Below, piece after piece: positions 37,543 to 46,940 of a DNA stretch of 64,000 bases. Origin of the DNA: Opitutales bacterium (lineage in GTDB: Bacteria > Verrucomicrobiota > Verrucomicrobiia > Opitutales > Opitutaceae); the NCBI GenBank assembly GCA_018700525.1, contig JABITN010000171.1, positions 1-64,000 on the forward strand. Reading direction: 5' to 3'. The notes under the pieces are model-generated. The model had not been told where the DNA came from and did no database searches. It saw only the letters and a program-made list of their open reading frames with translations. Position numbers and translations under genes: made by a program. Numbering within the stretch: the stretch's first letter is position 1; each line of letters starts with the position of its first letter.

Positions 37543-39602
37543 ATGTCCTATCTCCATGGTTCCTAGCCGGAGCAGCGCTTATAGTTGGGCCGATTCTCTT
37601 CCACCTTATAAAACGGGCCACAAAGGATCGAATACGTTTCAGCGCGACCCAATTCCTCAAAGAATCGCCTCCAAAGCTTCAACGCAAAAGTCACATCCAA
37701 AACCCTTGGCTACTTCTCCTGCGCTGCTTTATCATCGCACTCTTAGCATTTGCCTTCGCTCGTCCGTTTCTAGACTCGAACATCCCGATTACTCCATCCG
37801 TTTCGCCTCCAAACGCCCTAGTCATCGTACTCGATACCAGTGCCAGTATGCGTCGAGAAGGTGCTTGGCAAACTGCTATTCAACGAACCATCGATCAAAT
37901 CGAGAACCTGGAAAGCCAAGATCGACTTTCCATAATTTCAGCATCCAACACTGCTCGCCCGCTTATCTCTTTCGACCGTTGGAAAGAATGGCCTCCCAAT
38001 GAACGAACAACCCTAACTGCCAACCTGCTCAATGCTCTCGAACCAAGTTGGCAATCAACTCGCTTAGACGAGGCTCTCGGCCTAGCCCTAGCCGAACTGG
38101 AGCAATTAACCGACAACTCCGAGACCGACGCCAACAAACGAATTCTCGTCGTATCCGATTTCCAAAAATCCTCTAAAATCGCAGGTATCGCCGGACGCAA
38201 ATGGCCCAAAGATTCGATTCTCGAATTGGCGAGCATTCAAGGTGCTCAACCAGGAAACACCGGACTCCGCTGGCTCGGTTGGACAGGCGATGAATCCGCC
38301 AAGCGTTCGATGCGAATCGGAATCCAAAGCTCTGGTCAACTCGAAGCGACCGAACACACCCTATCGCTTTTCGATGCTCGCTCGGGAATCGCTCTTTCCG
38401 AACCAATCACTGTGTATTCAAGTCCCGGCGACGACCGAATGCTCCTTCTTGATATTCCAAAAGATGCCGAAGGACCGTTCAAAGTCGAGCTGACTGGTGA
38501 CGCCGAACCGTTCGACAACACACTATTCGTTACGCAGGAAGCTCCGCGCAGTATTTCCCTCAATTATTACGGTCTCGAGGAAAACGCCGACAACCCCAAG
38601 CAGGCCGCCTTCTACCTTAAACGAGCGACAGCCGGTTGGAGCGACCCTCTCGTGACATTCGACATCAGTTCGAAATCAACGAATTTGCCCATCCCATCCT
38701 CCAATGTAATTGTCATCGACTCCGAGCTTGACCGCGCCTCAGCCGAAGCCGTCCGGTCGCGAATCGAATCGGGATCCAATGCCCTAATGCTAATCTCCGA
38801 CCCGAGCCGCATCGAGTCTCTCGGCACATTGCTAAACGAAACCGACTGGTCCACCAGCGCATCCGATCGGGACGATTCCCGGCTTGGCTCAATCGATTTC
38901 CAGCATCCAGCCTTTGTCTTGTTCGCCGATCCTCGATTCAGCGACTTCTCACGTATTCGATTCTGGCATACGTTCGCCGCCAATTATCCCGATGAAACGA
39001 TAGCATCCGTCATTGCTAGCTACGATGATGGAGCTCCTGCCCTAATTGAAGCCACTCTCGGAGAAGGAACCCTCACCGCCTGGGTCGGAGATTGGGCTCC
39101 ACAAAAAAGCCAATGGGCTCTCTCCACCAAATTCGTTCCCTGGCTCCAACGCCTCTTCGAACAGGCAGTGGGTGGTCCCGATCAACCGAATATGGCCGAG
39201 ATGGATGAAGTAGCGACGATATTAGCAAGCAACCAATCTCAATGGAAAGCGATCGAGACGAACGCTTTTAGCAACGCCAATCCAACCGAGCCTGGCCTCT
39301 ATCGTTTGCAAACCAATCGAGCCGAACGTTGGGTAGCGCTCAATACGCCTATCGAAGAGAGCGAATGGGATACGCACCCCATAGAAGACTGGGAAAAGCT
39401 CGGCACTCCTTTAGACAACCCTTTTGCAAAACCTGAAACAACGGATACAGATGAATCCGATAGTCGTTTCGAAAACTCCATCGAACTGGAAAGCCAACAG
39501 CAACTCTGGAGATGGATGATTATAGCAGTCGCCGCAATGCTCGCAATTGAGAGCCTCATCGCTAAACGCCTGCAAACAAGAAAGGATGGGATAGCAGCAT
39601 GA
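37539..39602 (+). CDS. BatA domain/VWA domain membrane protein
   Basis: 687 aa. The N-terminal BatA domain has two membrane helices (residues about 4-22 and 58-77: LSPWFLAGAALIVGPILFHL and PWLLLLRCFIIALLAFAFAR) with the RIRFSATQFL link. A VWA domain follows with DTSASM at 99-104 (MIDAS). The middle is a periplasmic beta-rich region and a GATase-like segment; a final helix (WMIIAVAAMLAIESLIAKRL) lies near residue 655-675. It probably serves as a membrane partner of MoxR/DUF58. Both ends overlap neighbours by four bases, indicating tight translational coupling. Confidence 0.9.
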   Translation: MNVLSPWFLAGAALIVGPILFHLIKRATKDRIRFSATQFLKESPPKLQRKSHIQNPWLLLLRCFIIALLAFAFARPFLDSNIPITPSVSPPNALVIVLDTSASMRREGAWQTAIQRTIDQIENLESQDRLSIISASNTARPLISFDRWKEWPPNERTTLTANLLNALEPSWQSTRLDEALGLALAELEQLTDNSETDANKRILVVSDFQKSSKIAGIAGRKWPKDSILELASIQGAQPGNTGLRWLGWTGDESAKRSMRIGIQSSGQLEATEHTLSLFDARSGIALSEPITVYSSPGDDRMLLLDIPKDAEGPFKVELTGDAEPFDNTLFVTQEAPRSISLNYYGLEENADNPKQAAFYLKRATAGWSDPLVTFDISSKSTNLPIPSSNVIVIDSELDRASAEAVRSRIESGSNALMLISDPSRIESLGTLLNETDWSTSASDRDDSRLGSIDFQHPAFVLFADPRFSDFSRIRFWHTFAANYPDETIASVIASYDDGAPALIEATLGEGTLTAWVGDWAPQKSQWALSTKFVPWLQRLFEQAVGGPDQPNMAEMDEVATILASNQSQWKAIETNAFSNANPTEPGLYRLQTNRAERWVALNTPIEESEWDTHPIEDWEKLGTPLDNPFAKPETTDTDESDSRFENSIELESQQQLWRWMIIAVAAMLAIESLIAKRLQTRKDGIAA

Positions 39603-42600
39603 CACCGGAAGAACCGCCCAATTCGACACCAAAACCTTCAAATGTAGAACCACGTCTCAAAGGCGAAATTCACGAAGTCGCCAAACACCTCCGTTCGATA
39701 AGCTTGATGAAGCGGCAAACGAGGCGCTGGCTTATAGCAAGTGCCATCGGATTAGTCTTCATAACGATCAGCTTCTTCGTACCCATAGCCGGACAATTCT
39801 TAATCGTCTTGATGCTGGCCTTAGTTACCGGCGTCCTCTTCCTGAATCGCCGAGCAGCCAGCCGAACAAACTTAGACTACCCTGCGGCTGCTTTAACGAT
39901 CGAAACGAGTCACCCCTCCCTCCAACAAGCCCTCTCCACCGCCATCGAGCAAGGCGAAGATGGCAATCGCCTAGATTTCCTCCAACAAAAACTCATCGAC
40001 CAAGTTCTCCTCCATCCTTCGCGATTGAAATGGCACAAGGTCGGTCAAATTCGACGCAAACACGCGCAAACACGAAACCTCGTCGCCACGCTACCACTCT
40101 GGCTCCTTCTTTTGGGCGCGTTCTTTTTGAATACTCCGAATTCCCCAATCACACTGTCCGGATCCTATCAGCGAGTTCCTATATCAATCATCGTTAACCC
40201 AGGCCACACCGAAGCGGAACGCGGCTCGACCGTGGTAATCACCGCTCGCTTCGCAGGCGAAGCCCTTCCTAAAGAAATTTCGCTCGTCGCCCTTTACCCG
40301 GATGGTACTAGCCTCAGCAAACCTATGGGACAAAGCTTGTCCGATCCTGTATTTGTTCACTCTATACAAAAGATCGACTCCAATTTACGCTACCAGGTCG
40401 AATATGACGGACAAGAATCCGATTCATATCGGATCGAAATCTTCGACCTGCCCGCATTAATTCAAGCGGACGCGACCCTCGATTTTCCTGAGTACACGAA
40501 CTGGCCCGATAGATTCATTGAAGATACGCGTCGCGTCAGCGCCGTCGAGGGCTCTCAGCTTTCATATTCGTTTACGACCAACAAGCCCCTCGAAAGTGCC
40601 ACCCTCGTAGATCGTGACGGAGCAACGCTCCCACTAACGCCAGCGAACCCCGAACGCACCCGCTTCGAAACGACCCTCACTGTCACCGAGACGCTACGTT
40701 ACGCTCTCCACCTTGCTGACGACAAAGGCCGTACCAATCCCTTTCCACCCGATATCCGCATCGAGGCTCTTCTCAATAAACGACCGGATCTGAAAATCGA
40801 ATTCCCCAAGGGCGATCAGCGTGTATCTCCTATAGAAGAGGTCGCCCTGGAAGCTGCTGCTAGCGATGATTTCGGCCTCGTCGATTTCGGCCTTGCCTAC
40901 AGCATCGGCACCGAGCCTCCCGTCTATCTCTCGAAGCTGTCTCAATCAGTCGTTGCCCTGGAAACCGTATTCGAGGAAATGCTTTCCCTGGAAGAACAAT
41001 CCCTTGAAGTCGATGATTTACTTTCCTGGTGGGCCTGGGCCGATGACTATGGACCCGACGGCTCTACGCGACGTTCCACGAGCGACCTGTACTTCGCTGA
41101 GGTCCGGTCCCTAGATGAAATCTTTCGCGAAAACGAAAGCGGCGGCGGAGAAGGCCCCCCTTCTGGTCAAGACGAGCAGAATGAAGAGCTCATCGAAATG
41201 CAACGCCAGATAGCTATCGCTATTTGGAAACTAAAGCAACGCGGACAGAGAGATTCGAATTTCCTCGACTACACTCAGGTAATCAATGAATCGCAGCAAG
41301 AGATTCGCGGCAATCTCGAAGAGCTCAAAGCTAAGCTTGAAGCAGAACGCGAACAAAACGCCGCCGAGCTAGCTGGAACGCTCATGGATCGTGTAATCAA
41401 GAATTTGGACACTGCTCTTGAAGACGAATCTGATGACACATTAGAACTCGCCTGGTCCAGCGCCCAAGGAGCTACTCAAGCGCTTCTGCGTATGCAGCCC
41501 AAAGAGTTCAACGTATCCAAATCGCAACAACCCGGCGGTGGAGGGGGAGGAGGACAATCTCGCAATCAACGCCAGCTCGATCAGCTTGATTTCCGTCAAG
41601 AGGAAAACCGCTACGAAACTGCGAGCCAAGCCCAAGAGATGACCTCGCCAGAGCAAAAAGAGCAACTCCAAGTTTTGAGCAAACTCAGCGAACTCGCTCG
41701 CCGGCAAGAGGACATGAATAAACGCCTCCAAGAACTGCAAACCGCCATCGCAGCCGCCAAAGACGAAGAAGAGCGCGATAAGATTCGCCGCGAACTCAAA
41801 CGTCTCGAAGAAGAGCAACGTCAAATGGTGGCCGATGTCGATGAAACGCGACAACGCATGGATCGGCTTCAATCAAACGAATCCAATCGCGAATCCCGCG
41901 AACGGCTTGATCAAACCCGCGAGGAAATGCGTCAACTCAGCGAAGAACTCGAAGCCGGCGACGTATCGCAAGCCCTCGCTACTGGTTCCCGCGCTCAAGA
42001 AAACCTGGAAGAGCTCAGAGAAGAATTCCGAAACGAAACCTCCAGCCAATTTGGCGAACAACTTCGCGACGCTCGGAAAACCGCTCGCGACATGGCCGAA
42101 AAGCAACGTTCGATCGCCGAAGCCTTGGATGCCATCGATCAAAACCAAGGTCGCCGTCTCGACAATTCCGAAGAACGCGACGCCATCACTCAAGACCTGC
42201 GCAAACAGCAAGCCGACCTCGAAAACTTTCTTGAGCAATTACGCGAAGTCACCGAAGCCTCCGAATTCAGCGAACAGCGCCTGCACCGCGAACTCTACGA
42301 TGTGCTGCGCAAGCAAAGTCAAAGCGACATTGACCAACGACTCCAATCCAGCTCTGACATGCTCTCGCAAGGCTTCGTCGAGCAAACCCAAGATCTTCAG
42401 CCCGGACTGCAAAAAGCGTTCGATGAATTAGAAAGCAATGTCGAGCAAGCAGCGAACAGCGTTCTTGGCGACGAAGAGTCAATGCTCCGATTCGCTCAAG
42501 ACGAACTGAACGAACTTTCAAACGACCTCCAAGCCAATCGTGAAGGCTCAGAAACCGGTTCACAAAGAACTCCAGGTTCAGAGGAAAATGGCCGTAGTCA

Positions 42601-43390
42601 AAATGCAGCGACGCCCAACGATAATTCCGAGCAATCCCTCGCGAACGCAAATTCGCCAGGTCAACAACCAGGACAGGGCCAGCAACCTGGACAGAATCTC
42701 GGCGAAGGCAGGGAACCTTCAAACTCCGGTCAACCCGGAGGCAATGGACAGGAACCGGGATCCGAATCACTCGCCCAACAATCCAATGGCCAGGGGCAAT
42801 CAGCCGGACAAGGCGAACAGCCCGGTCAGGGCCAAGGCCAGCAACCCGGGCAAGAACAGGGTCAGCAGCCTGGGCAAGGTCAAGGCCAAGGGTCCGACAG
42901 TGAAATAGCTCAAAGCCCCGGCCAAAGGCAATCACCTGGTAGCGCCCAAGTTGGCGGCGGCGGTTCATCCGGAGGGGGCAATGGTGCCGAAAATCTTGCG
43001 ACAAGCCTCGACAATTTCCTACGCGATTTCTCGGGCGACCCAAACCAGCCCGGCCAATCCCCCATTACCGGTCGCGGTTTCGGCGAATGGTCGGAACGAT
43101 TGCGTACCGTCGAAGAACTCGTCGACCAGCCCTACATTCGCCAACGCCTTTCCCAAGCCCGCGAACAAGCTGAACGAATGCGAGCGGAATTCAAACGCCA
43201 CGGAACTGCACCTCAATGGGGTGTCGTAGACGAAGGAATCATCGCCCCGCTCAATGACGCGAGAACGTGGGTTCGCCAAGAACTCGTGCGCCACGAAAAC
43301 CCAAATGCTTTGCAACCCATCGATCGCAACCCGGTTCCTCGCGCCTACCAGGAATCCGTCAGAAAATACTATGAATCGCTCGGAGAATAA
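39599..43390 (+). CDS. DUF4175-like large membrane protein with coiled coil and Gly/Gln/Pro-rich tract
   Basis: 1263 aa. Two hydrophobic hairpins lie at residues about 44-83 and 160-176. A periplasmic beta-sandwich region follows (about 190-500, TLDFPEYTNWPDRFIEDTRR), then a very long Gln/Glu/Arg-rich coiled coil (about 530-960), then a low-complexity tract of GQGQQPGQ-type repeats (about 1010-1125), and an ordered C terminus rich in VEELVDQPYIRQRL. Domain order matches DUF4175-type proteins found after BatA in Bacteroidetes, Planctomycetes and Verrucomicrobia. Role unknown, possibly structural in the envelope. It overlaps the BatA stop by four bases. Confidence 0.82.
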   Translation: MTPEEPPNSTPKPSNVEPRLKGEIHEVAKHLRSISLMKRQTRRWLIASAIGLVFITISFFVPIAGQFLIVLMLALVTGVLFLNRRAASRTNLDYPAAALTIETSHPSLQQALSTAIEQGEDGNRLDFLQQKLIDQVLLHPSRLKWHKVGQIRRKHAQTRNLVATLPLWLLLLGAFFLNTPNSPITLSGSYQRVPISIIVNPGHTEAERGSTVVITARFAGEALPKEISLVALYPDGTSLSKPMGQSLSDPVFVHSIQKIDSNLRYQVEYDGQESDSYRIEIFDLPALIQADATLDFPEYTNWPDRFIEDTRRVSAVEGSQLSYSFTTNKPLESATLVDRDGATLPLTPANPERTRFETTLTVTETLRYALHLADDKGRTNPFPPDIRIEALLNKRPDLKIEFPKGDQRVSPIEEVALEAAASDDFGLVDFGLAYSIGTEPPVYLSKLSQSVVALETVFEEMLSLEEQSLEVDDLLSWWAWADDYGPDGSTRRSTSDLYFAEVRSLDEIFRENESGGGEGPPSGQDEQNEELIEMQRQIAIAIWKLKQRGQRDSNFLDYTQVINESQQEIRGNLEELKAKLEAEREQNAAELAGTLMDRVIKNLDTALEDESDDTLELAWSSAQGATQALLRMQPKEFNVSKSQQPGGGGGGGQSRNQRQLDQLDFRQEENRYETASQAQEMTSPEQKEQLQVLSKLSELARRQEDMNKRLQELQTAIAAAKDEEERDKIRRELKRLEEEQRQMVADVDETRQRMDRLQSNESNRESRERLDQTREEMRQLSEELEAGDVSQALATGSRAQENLEELREEFRNETSSQFGEQLRDARKTARDMAEKQRSIAEALDAIDQNQGRRLDNSEERDAITQDLRKQQADLENFLEQLREVTEASEFSEQRLHRELYDVLRKQSQSDIDQRLQSSSDMLSQGFVEQTQDLQPGLQKAFDELESNVEQAANSVLGDEESMLRFAQDELNELSNDLQANREGSETGSQRTPGSEENGRSQNAATPNDNSEQSLANANSPGQQPGQGQQPGQNLGEGREPSNSGQPGGNGQEPGSESLAQQSNGQGQSAGQGEQPGQGQGQQPGQEQGQQPGQGQGQGSDSEIAQSPGQRQSPGSAQVGGGGSSGGGNGAENLATSLDNFLRDFSGDPNQPGQSPITGRGFGEWSERLRTVEELVDQPYIRQRLSQAREQAERMRAEFKRHGTAPQWGVVDEGIIAPLNDARTWVRQELVRHENPNALQPIDRNPVPRAYQESVRKYYESLGE

Positions 43391-43426
43391 AATCCAACTC
43401 CCGTTCAACAAAGAAAAGCTCTCCGC

Positions 43427-45808
43427 ATGCTAGGCACCCTAACGTTCAATGCTGAAAACTGGTGGTGGGTCGTGCTCTTGAGCGGGCTCCTTCTATTGCC
43501 GATTTCCTACTTCGCTTGGAAAAGCGAAGGACGACTCGTCAAAGGATACATATGGGGATTCATCTTACGCGCTCTTGGAATCGTCTTGCTTTTACTCTGC
43601 CTCCTCGATCCTCACTGGACTGGAGAACGTCCAGCCAAAGGAGCGAACATAGTGGCAGTCGTCGCCGACAACAGCCAAGGCCTCCAATTGATCGATTCAA
43701 ACCAAACGGAAAGTCGCGGTCAATTACTGAAAGACAAACTCGCCGGTGCCGAAGCAGACTGGCTCGCTACCCTCGGCGAAGACTATCAAACGCGCTCCTA
43801 TCGATTCGATCGCGATCTACGACGGGTTACCGATTTCGGCAGTCTGGATTTCTCCGGCGACCGAAGTAATCTTTCGCAGGCCCTCACTCAACTCAATGAA
43901 CGCTTCGATGGACTGCCCCTCGGGGGCATTCTACTGTTCACCGATGGCATCGCAACTGATTCTGACGCAATTGAAACGCTGAACTTAGACAACCTCCCAC
44001 CAATCTACCCAGTCATAGTTGGCGACTCCGAACCCTTGCCCGATCTTAGTATTGATCGTATAGATATTAGGCAAACTGCCTTCGACGACGCACCCGTATC
44101 GCTCAGTGTATCCCTTTCCTCAAACGCCCTACCCACTCAAAGCGCTCGAGTCGCGATCACACCCATTCAGATCGAAGGCGATATTTCACTCATCGAAGAC
44201 GACCCCGATACCCCGCGCCCGCAAACGATTCGAACACGAAGCGAAGGCTCCAATCACTCGCTAGCCTTCGATTGGCGCCCAGCCAAGACGGGGATTCAAT
44301 TTTTCGACGTATCCACAGAACCAGCGCAAGGCGTGGAGCAAGAAGCCACAAAATCGAACAATCGCCGACTTTTCATGGTAGACGGCGGCCAAGAAGTCTT
44401 TCGGATTCTCTACGTAACCGGTCGCCCGAACTGGGAATACAAATTCCTCAACCGCGCGCTCTACGACGACCATCAACTCCAAATGAGCGGACTCATTCGC
44501 GTCGCCCGGCGAGAACCCAAATTTGAATTCAAGGGACGTGCCGGAGAATCCAGTAACCCACTCTATCGAGGATTCGACAAAGCCGACGAGGAAGCCGAAG
44601 AATACGACCAACCGGTACTTATCCGAGTCAACACCCGCAATGCCGAAGAACTAGCCGACGGATTTCCCGACGATGCCGAAGAGCTTTTCGAATACGACGC
44701 GCTTATCCTCGATGATCTCGAAGCCGACTTTTTCAGTTTCAATCAACAAACGCTCATTCGACGATTCGTCTCTGAACGCGGCGGAGGGCTCCTCGCTCTC
44801 GGCGGCGCCGATGCCCTCGACCACGGTGGCTACGACGACACGCCTATTGCCGCCACGCTCCCTATCTACCTCGACAAACAGTTCCAAAGAGCCAACAGCG
44901 AAAACCTCCAATGGAAACTCACTCGCGAAGGCTGGGTCGAGCCATGGACGCGCGTTAGGTCGATTGAAACCGAGGAACAAGTGCGGCTCAACGAAATGCC
45001 TCCGTTCAGCGTTCTCAACACTATCCCTCGCATCAAACCCGGCGCCCGTGTTCTTGCAGAAGTCGAAAATCTTCTCGGCGACCGCTACCCAAGCCTAATC
45101 GCTCACAATTTTGGTTCCGGCAAAGTTGCCTGCGTCGCCGTAGGCGATCTCTGGAGATGGGGCATGCGTGGACCCGCTGAGCAAGAAGATCTCGCCAAAC
45201 TCTGGCGACAGATCGCTCGATGGCTCGTTACCGACGTCGCTATGCCCGTGGAAATCGAAGCCCACCAAAATGGCGAAGGCGTCGAGCTTATCGTCGAAGC
45301 TCGTGACGAAGCCTACAAAGCTCTGGAAATCGGCCGAGCACGGATCAGTATCCAGCGCGTCGATTTAGACCCAGCTGAAATGGCCAACTACACAGGGTTC
45401 AAGGAAGTCGATCTCTATGCGGATCCCGTTACCAATGCTTCCGGCCGTTTTGCCGCGAATTTTTCCTCTACCGACGAAGGAGCCTACATCGCCAAGGTTG
45501 AAGTATTGGGCCCCGAAGGTGAAGTTGTCGGAACTGCTGAAACGGGCTGGGTCAACGAACCCTTGGCCAATGAATTTCAATCCCTATCGCCGCAAACCGA
45601 TCTTCTCGAATCGATCGCCGCTAAAACCAAAGGCCGAATCATCCGGTGGGACGAACTCGATTCCCTTACCGAACTATTCGACAAACGTAGTGCTCCGATA
45701 ACCGAAACCTGGTCGTATCCGCTTTGGCACAACGGTTGGCTCTTTATCGCAGCCCTTTCCTGTTTCCTCGCCGAATGGGCCCTCCGCAGAAAGCGAGGTC
45801 TCGCATGA
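43427..45808 (+). CDS. Membrane protein with VWA-like and glutamine amidotransferase-like domains
   Basis: 793 aa. Two N-terminal membrane helices (WWWVVLLSGLLLLPISYFAW and FILRALGIVLLLLCLLDPHW) are followed by a degenerate VWA domain (VVADNSQGLQLID lacks the full DxSxS). An amidotransferase-like region then appears: RILYVTGRPNWEYKFLNRAL, YDALILDDLEADFFSFNQQT, ERGGGLLALGGADAL. The C-terminal helix (LFIAALSCFLAEWALRRK) anchors the other end. No catalytic Cys-His-Glu triad of a true GATase can be traced. It is 36 bases after the DUF4175-like gene and overlaps the caspase-fold gene by ATGA. Confidence 0.85.
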   Translation: MLGTLTFNAENWWWVVLLSGLLLLPISYFAWKSEGRLVKGYIWGFILRALGIVLLLLCLLDPHWTGERPAKGANIVAVVADNSQGLQLIDSNQTESRGQLLKDKLAGAEADWLATLGEDYQTRSYRFDRDLRRVTDFGSLDFSGDRSNLSQALTQLNERFDGLPLGGILLFTDGIATDSDAIETLNLDNLPPIYPVIVGDSEPLPDLSIDRIDIRQTAFDDAPVSLSVSLSSNALPTQSARVAITPIQIEGDISLIEDDPDTPRPQTIRTRSEGSNHSLAFDWRPAKTGIQFFDVSTEPAQGVEQEATKSNNRRLFMVDGGQEVFRILYVTGRPNWEYKFLNRALYDDHQLQMSGLIRVARREPKFEFKGRAGESSNPLYRGFDKADEEAEEYDQPVLIRVNTRNAEELADGFPDDAEELFEYDALILDDLEADFFSFNQQTLIRRFVSERGGGLLALGGADALDHGGYDDTPIAATLPIYLDKQFQRANSENLQWKLTREGWVEPWTRVRSIETEEQVRLNEMPPFSVLNTIPRIKPGARVLAEVENLLGDRYPSLIAHNFGSGKVACVAVGDLWRWGMRGPAEQEDLAKLWRQIARWLVTDVAMPVEIEAHQNGEGVELIVEARDEAYKALEIGRARISIQRVDLDPAEMANYTGFKEVDLYADPVTNASGRFAANFSSTDEGAYIAKVEVLGPEGEVVGTAETGWVNEPLANEFQSLSPQTDLLESIAAKTKGRIIRWDELDSLTELFDKRSAPITETWSYPLWHNGWLFIAALSCFLAEWALRRKRGLA

Positions 45809-46797
45809 AAATGACAAATAACCTCACTCGAGTACTTTTCGCAACCGCGCTCGCTGCCACTTCCTGCTTCTTTATTTATGCAGCTGATCAAAACGTACCC
45901 GATCACGAGTTGCTTCTCATCGTCGGTAGCCCGGGCGAACCGAAATACAAAGAAGGCTTTCACTCCGCAGCCGAAGCATGGATACGGGCGGCCAACTCTA
46001 CCAATGCTCGCCTAAAAGTCGTCGGCTTGGAAGACGGCGACGATTCCGATCACGACAAAATTGAAAACTGGATAAACGATCTCGAAGCCAAATCGCCCGT
46101 CCCCGCTTGGATCGTCTACATCGGGCACGGAACTCACACGCAAAAACGCACTTCTCTCAATTTGAACGGCCCCGATCTCACCGCAACCGATATGGCTTTC
46201 TGGCTCGATCGACTTGAGAGAACCTTTATCTTCATTCATGGGGGCTCCGCATCCGCACCTTTTATCAACAAGCTCTCCAAACCCAACCGTATCCTAATGA
46301 CCGCTACACGCAGCGGCGAAGAGCTCAACTACGCCCGTTTCGGCGAACGCTTCGCCATGGTTATCGAATCACGCGACGGCGATGCAAATCAGGACGGGCA
46401 AGTTTCCTTGCTCGAAGCTTTCGTCGCAACCGCCCGTTCAGTCGAAAGCTTCTACGAAGAAAATAAACGTCTAGCCTCCGAGCATGCTCTTATCGATGAC
46501 AACGGTGACAGCACCGGTACTCCCGCCGACTGGTTTCGCGGAGAACGTCTCATAAAGACTCCCAAAGACGATCGCTCGCCCGACGGCTTTCGCTCCCGTC
46601 AAATAGCCTTCATCGCCTCGGAGCAAGAAAGCCTCCTTTCCCCAGATCAGCGCCAAAAACGTAACCAACTCGAATTAGAACTCGAACACCACCGAGCTAA
46701 AAAATCGAAACTAGACGAAGCCGCCTACTACGACCAACTCGAAGCTATTCTCTTAAAACTCTCCAAGATCTACCTGGCAACAGACAGAGATTCCTAG
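45805..46797 (+). CDS. Caspase-fold (C13-like) exported protein, catalytic cysteine not seen
   Basis: 330 aa from the ATG at 45805 that overlaps the preceding TGA; the longer frame from 45724 is an overlap artefact. A signal peptide (RVLFATALAATSCFFIYAAD) precedes a caspase-like alpha/beta fold: LLLIVGSPGEPKYKEGF, WIVYIGHGTHTQ (His108-Gly) and FIFIHGGSASAPFINKL. In caspase/legumain-type peptidases a Cys ends the next strand; here that place is HGGSAS (Gly146). DRDG-like DANQDGQVSLLEAF and DDNGDSTGTPADWFRG resemble Ca-binding loops. It ends the operon and may be a binding-only pseudo-protease. Confidence 0.75.
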   Translation: MKMTNNLTRVLFATALAATSCFFIYAADQNVPDHELLLIVGSPGEPKYKEGFHSAAEAWIRAANSTNARLKVVGLEDGDDSDHDKIENWINDLEAKSPVPAWIVYIGHGTHTQKRTSLNLNGPDLTATDMAFWLDRLERTFIFIHGGSASAPFINKLSKPNRILMTATRSGEELNYARFGERFAMVIESRDGDANQDGQVSLLEAFVATARSVESFYEENKRLASEHALIDDNGDSTGTPADWFRGERLIKTPKDDRSPDGFRSRQIAFIASEQESLLSPDQRQKRNQLELELEHHRAKKSKLDEAAYYDQLEAILLKLSKIYLATDRDS

Positions 46798-46849
46798 CAA
46801 CCAAAGGGTAGCGAAACGGTTCCCCACCGGCAAATCGTCATTTCCGATA

Positions 46850-46881
46850 AACCTCCCCTCCGAATCAAATCGGAACAATTG
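46850..46881. repeat. Left copy of a 32-bp direct repeat flanking the CehA-like gene
   Basis: AACCTCCCCTCCGAATCAAA followed by TCGGAACAATTG; 30 of 32 bases match the copy at 48358-48389. A short downstream match (TCCTATCAAC) also follows both copies. Confidence 0.6.
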
Positions 46882-46940
46882 AATGTCCTATCAACAAGGT
46901 TGCGATTTCATATTCAATTAAATTTCATGATAATGTTAAG

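Noticed and set aside
42640-42960. Tandem repeat that might be a CRISPR or minisatellite
   Set aside because: It is an in-frame Gly/Gln/Pro coding tract of the DUF4175-like gene with irregular units and no spacers.
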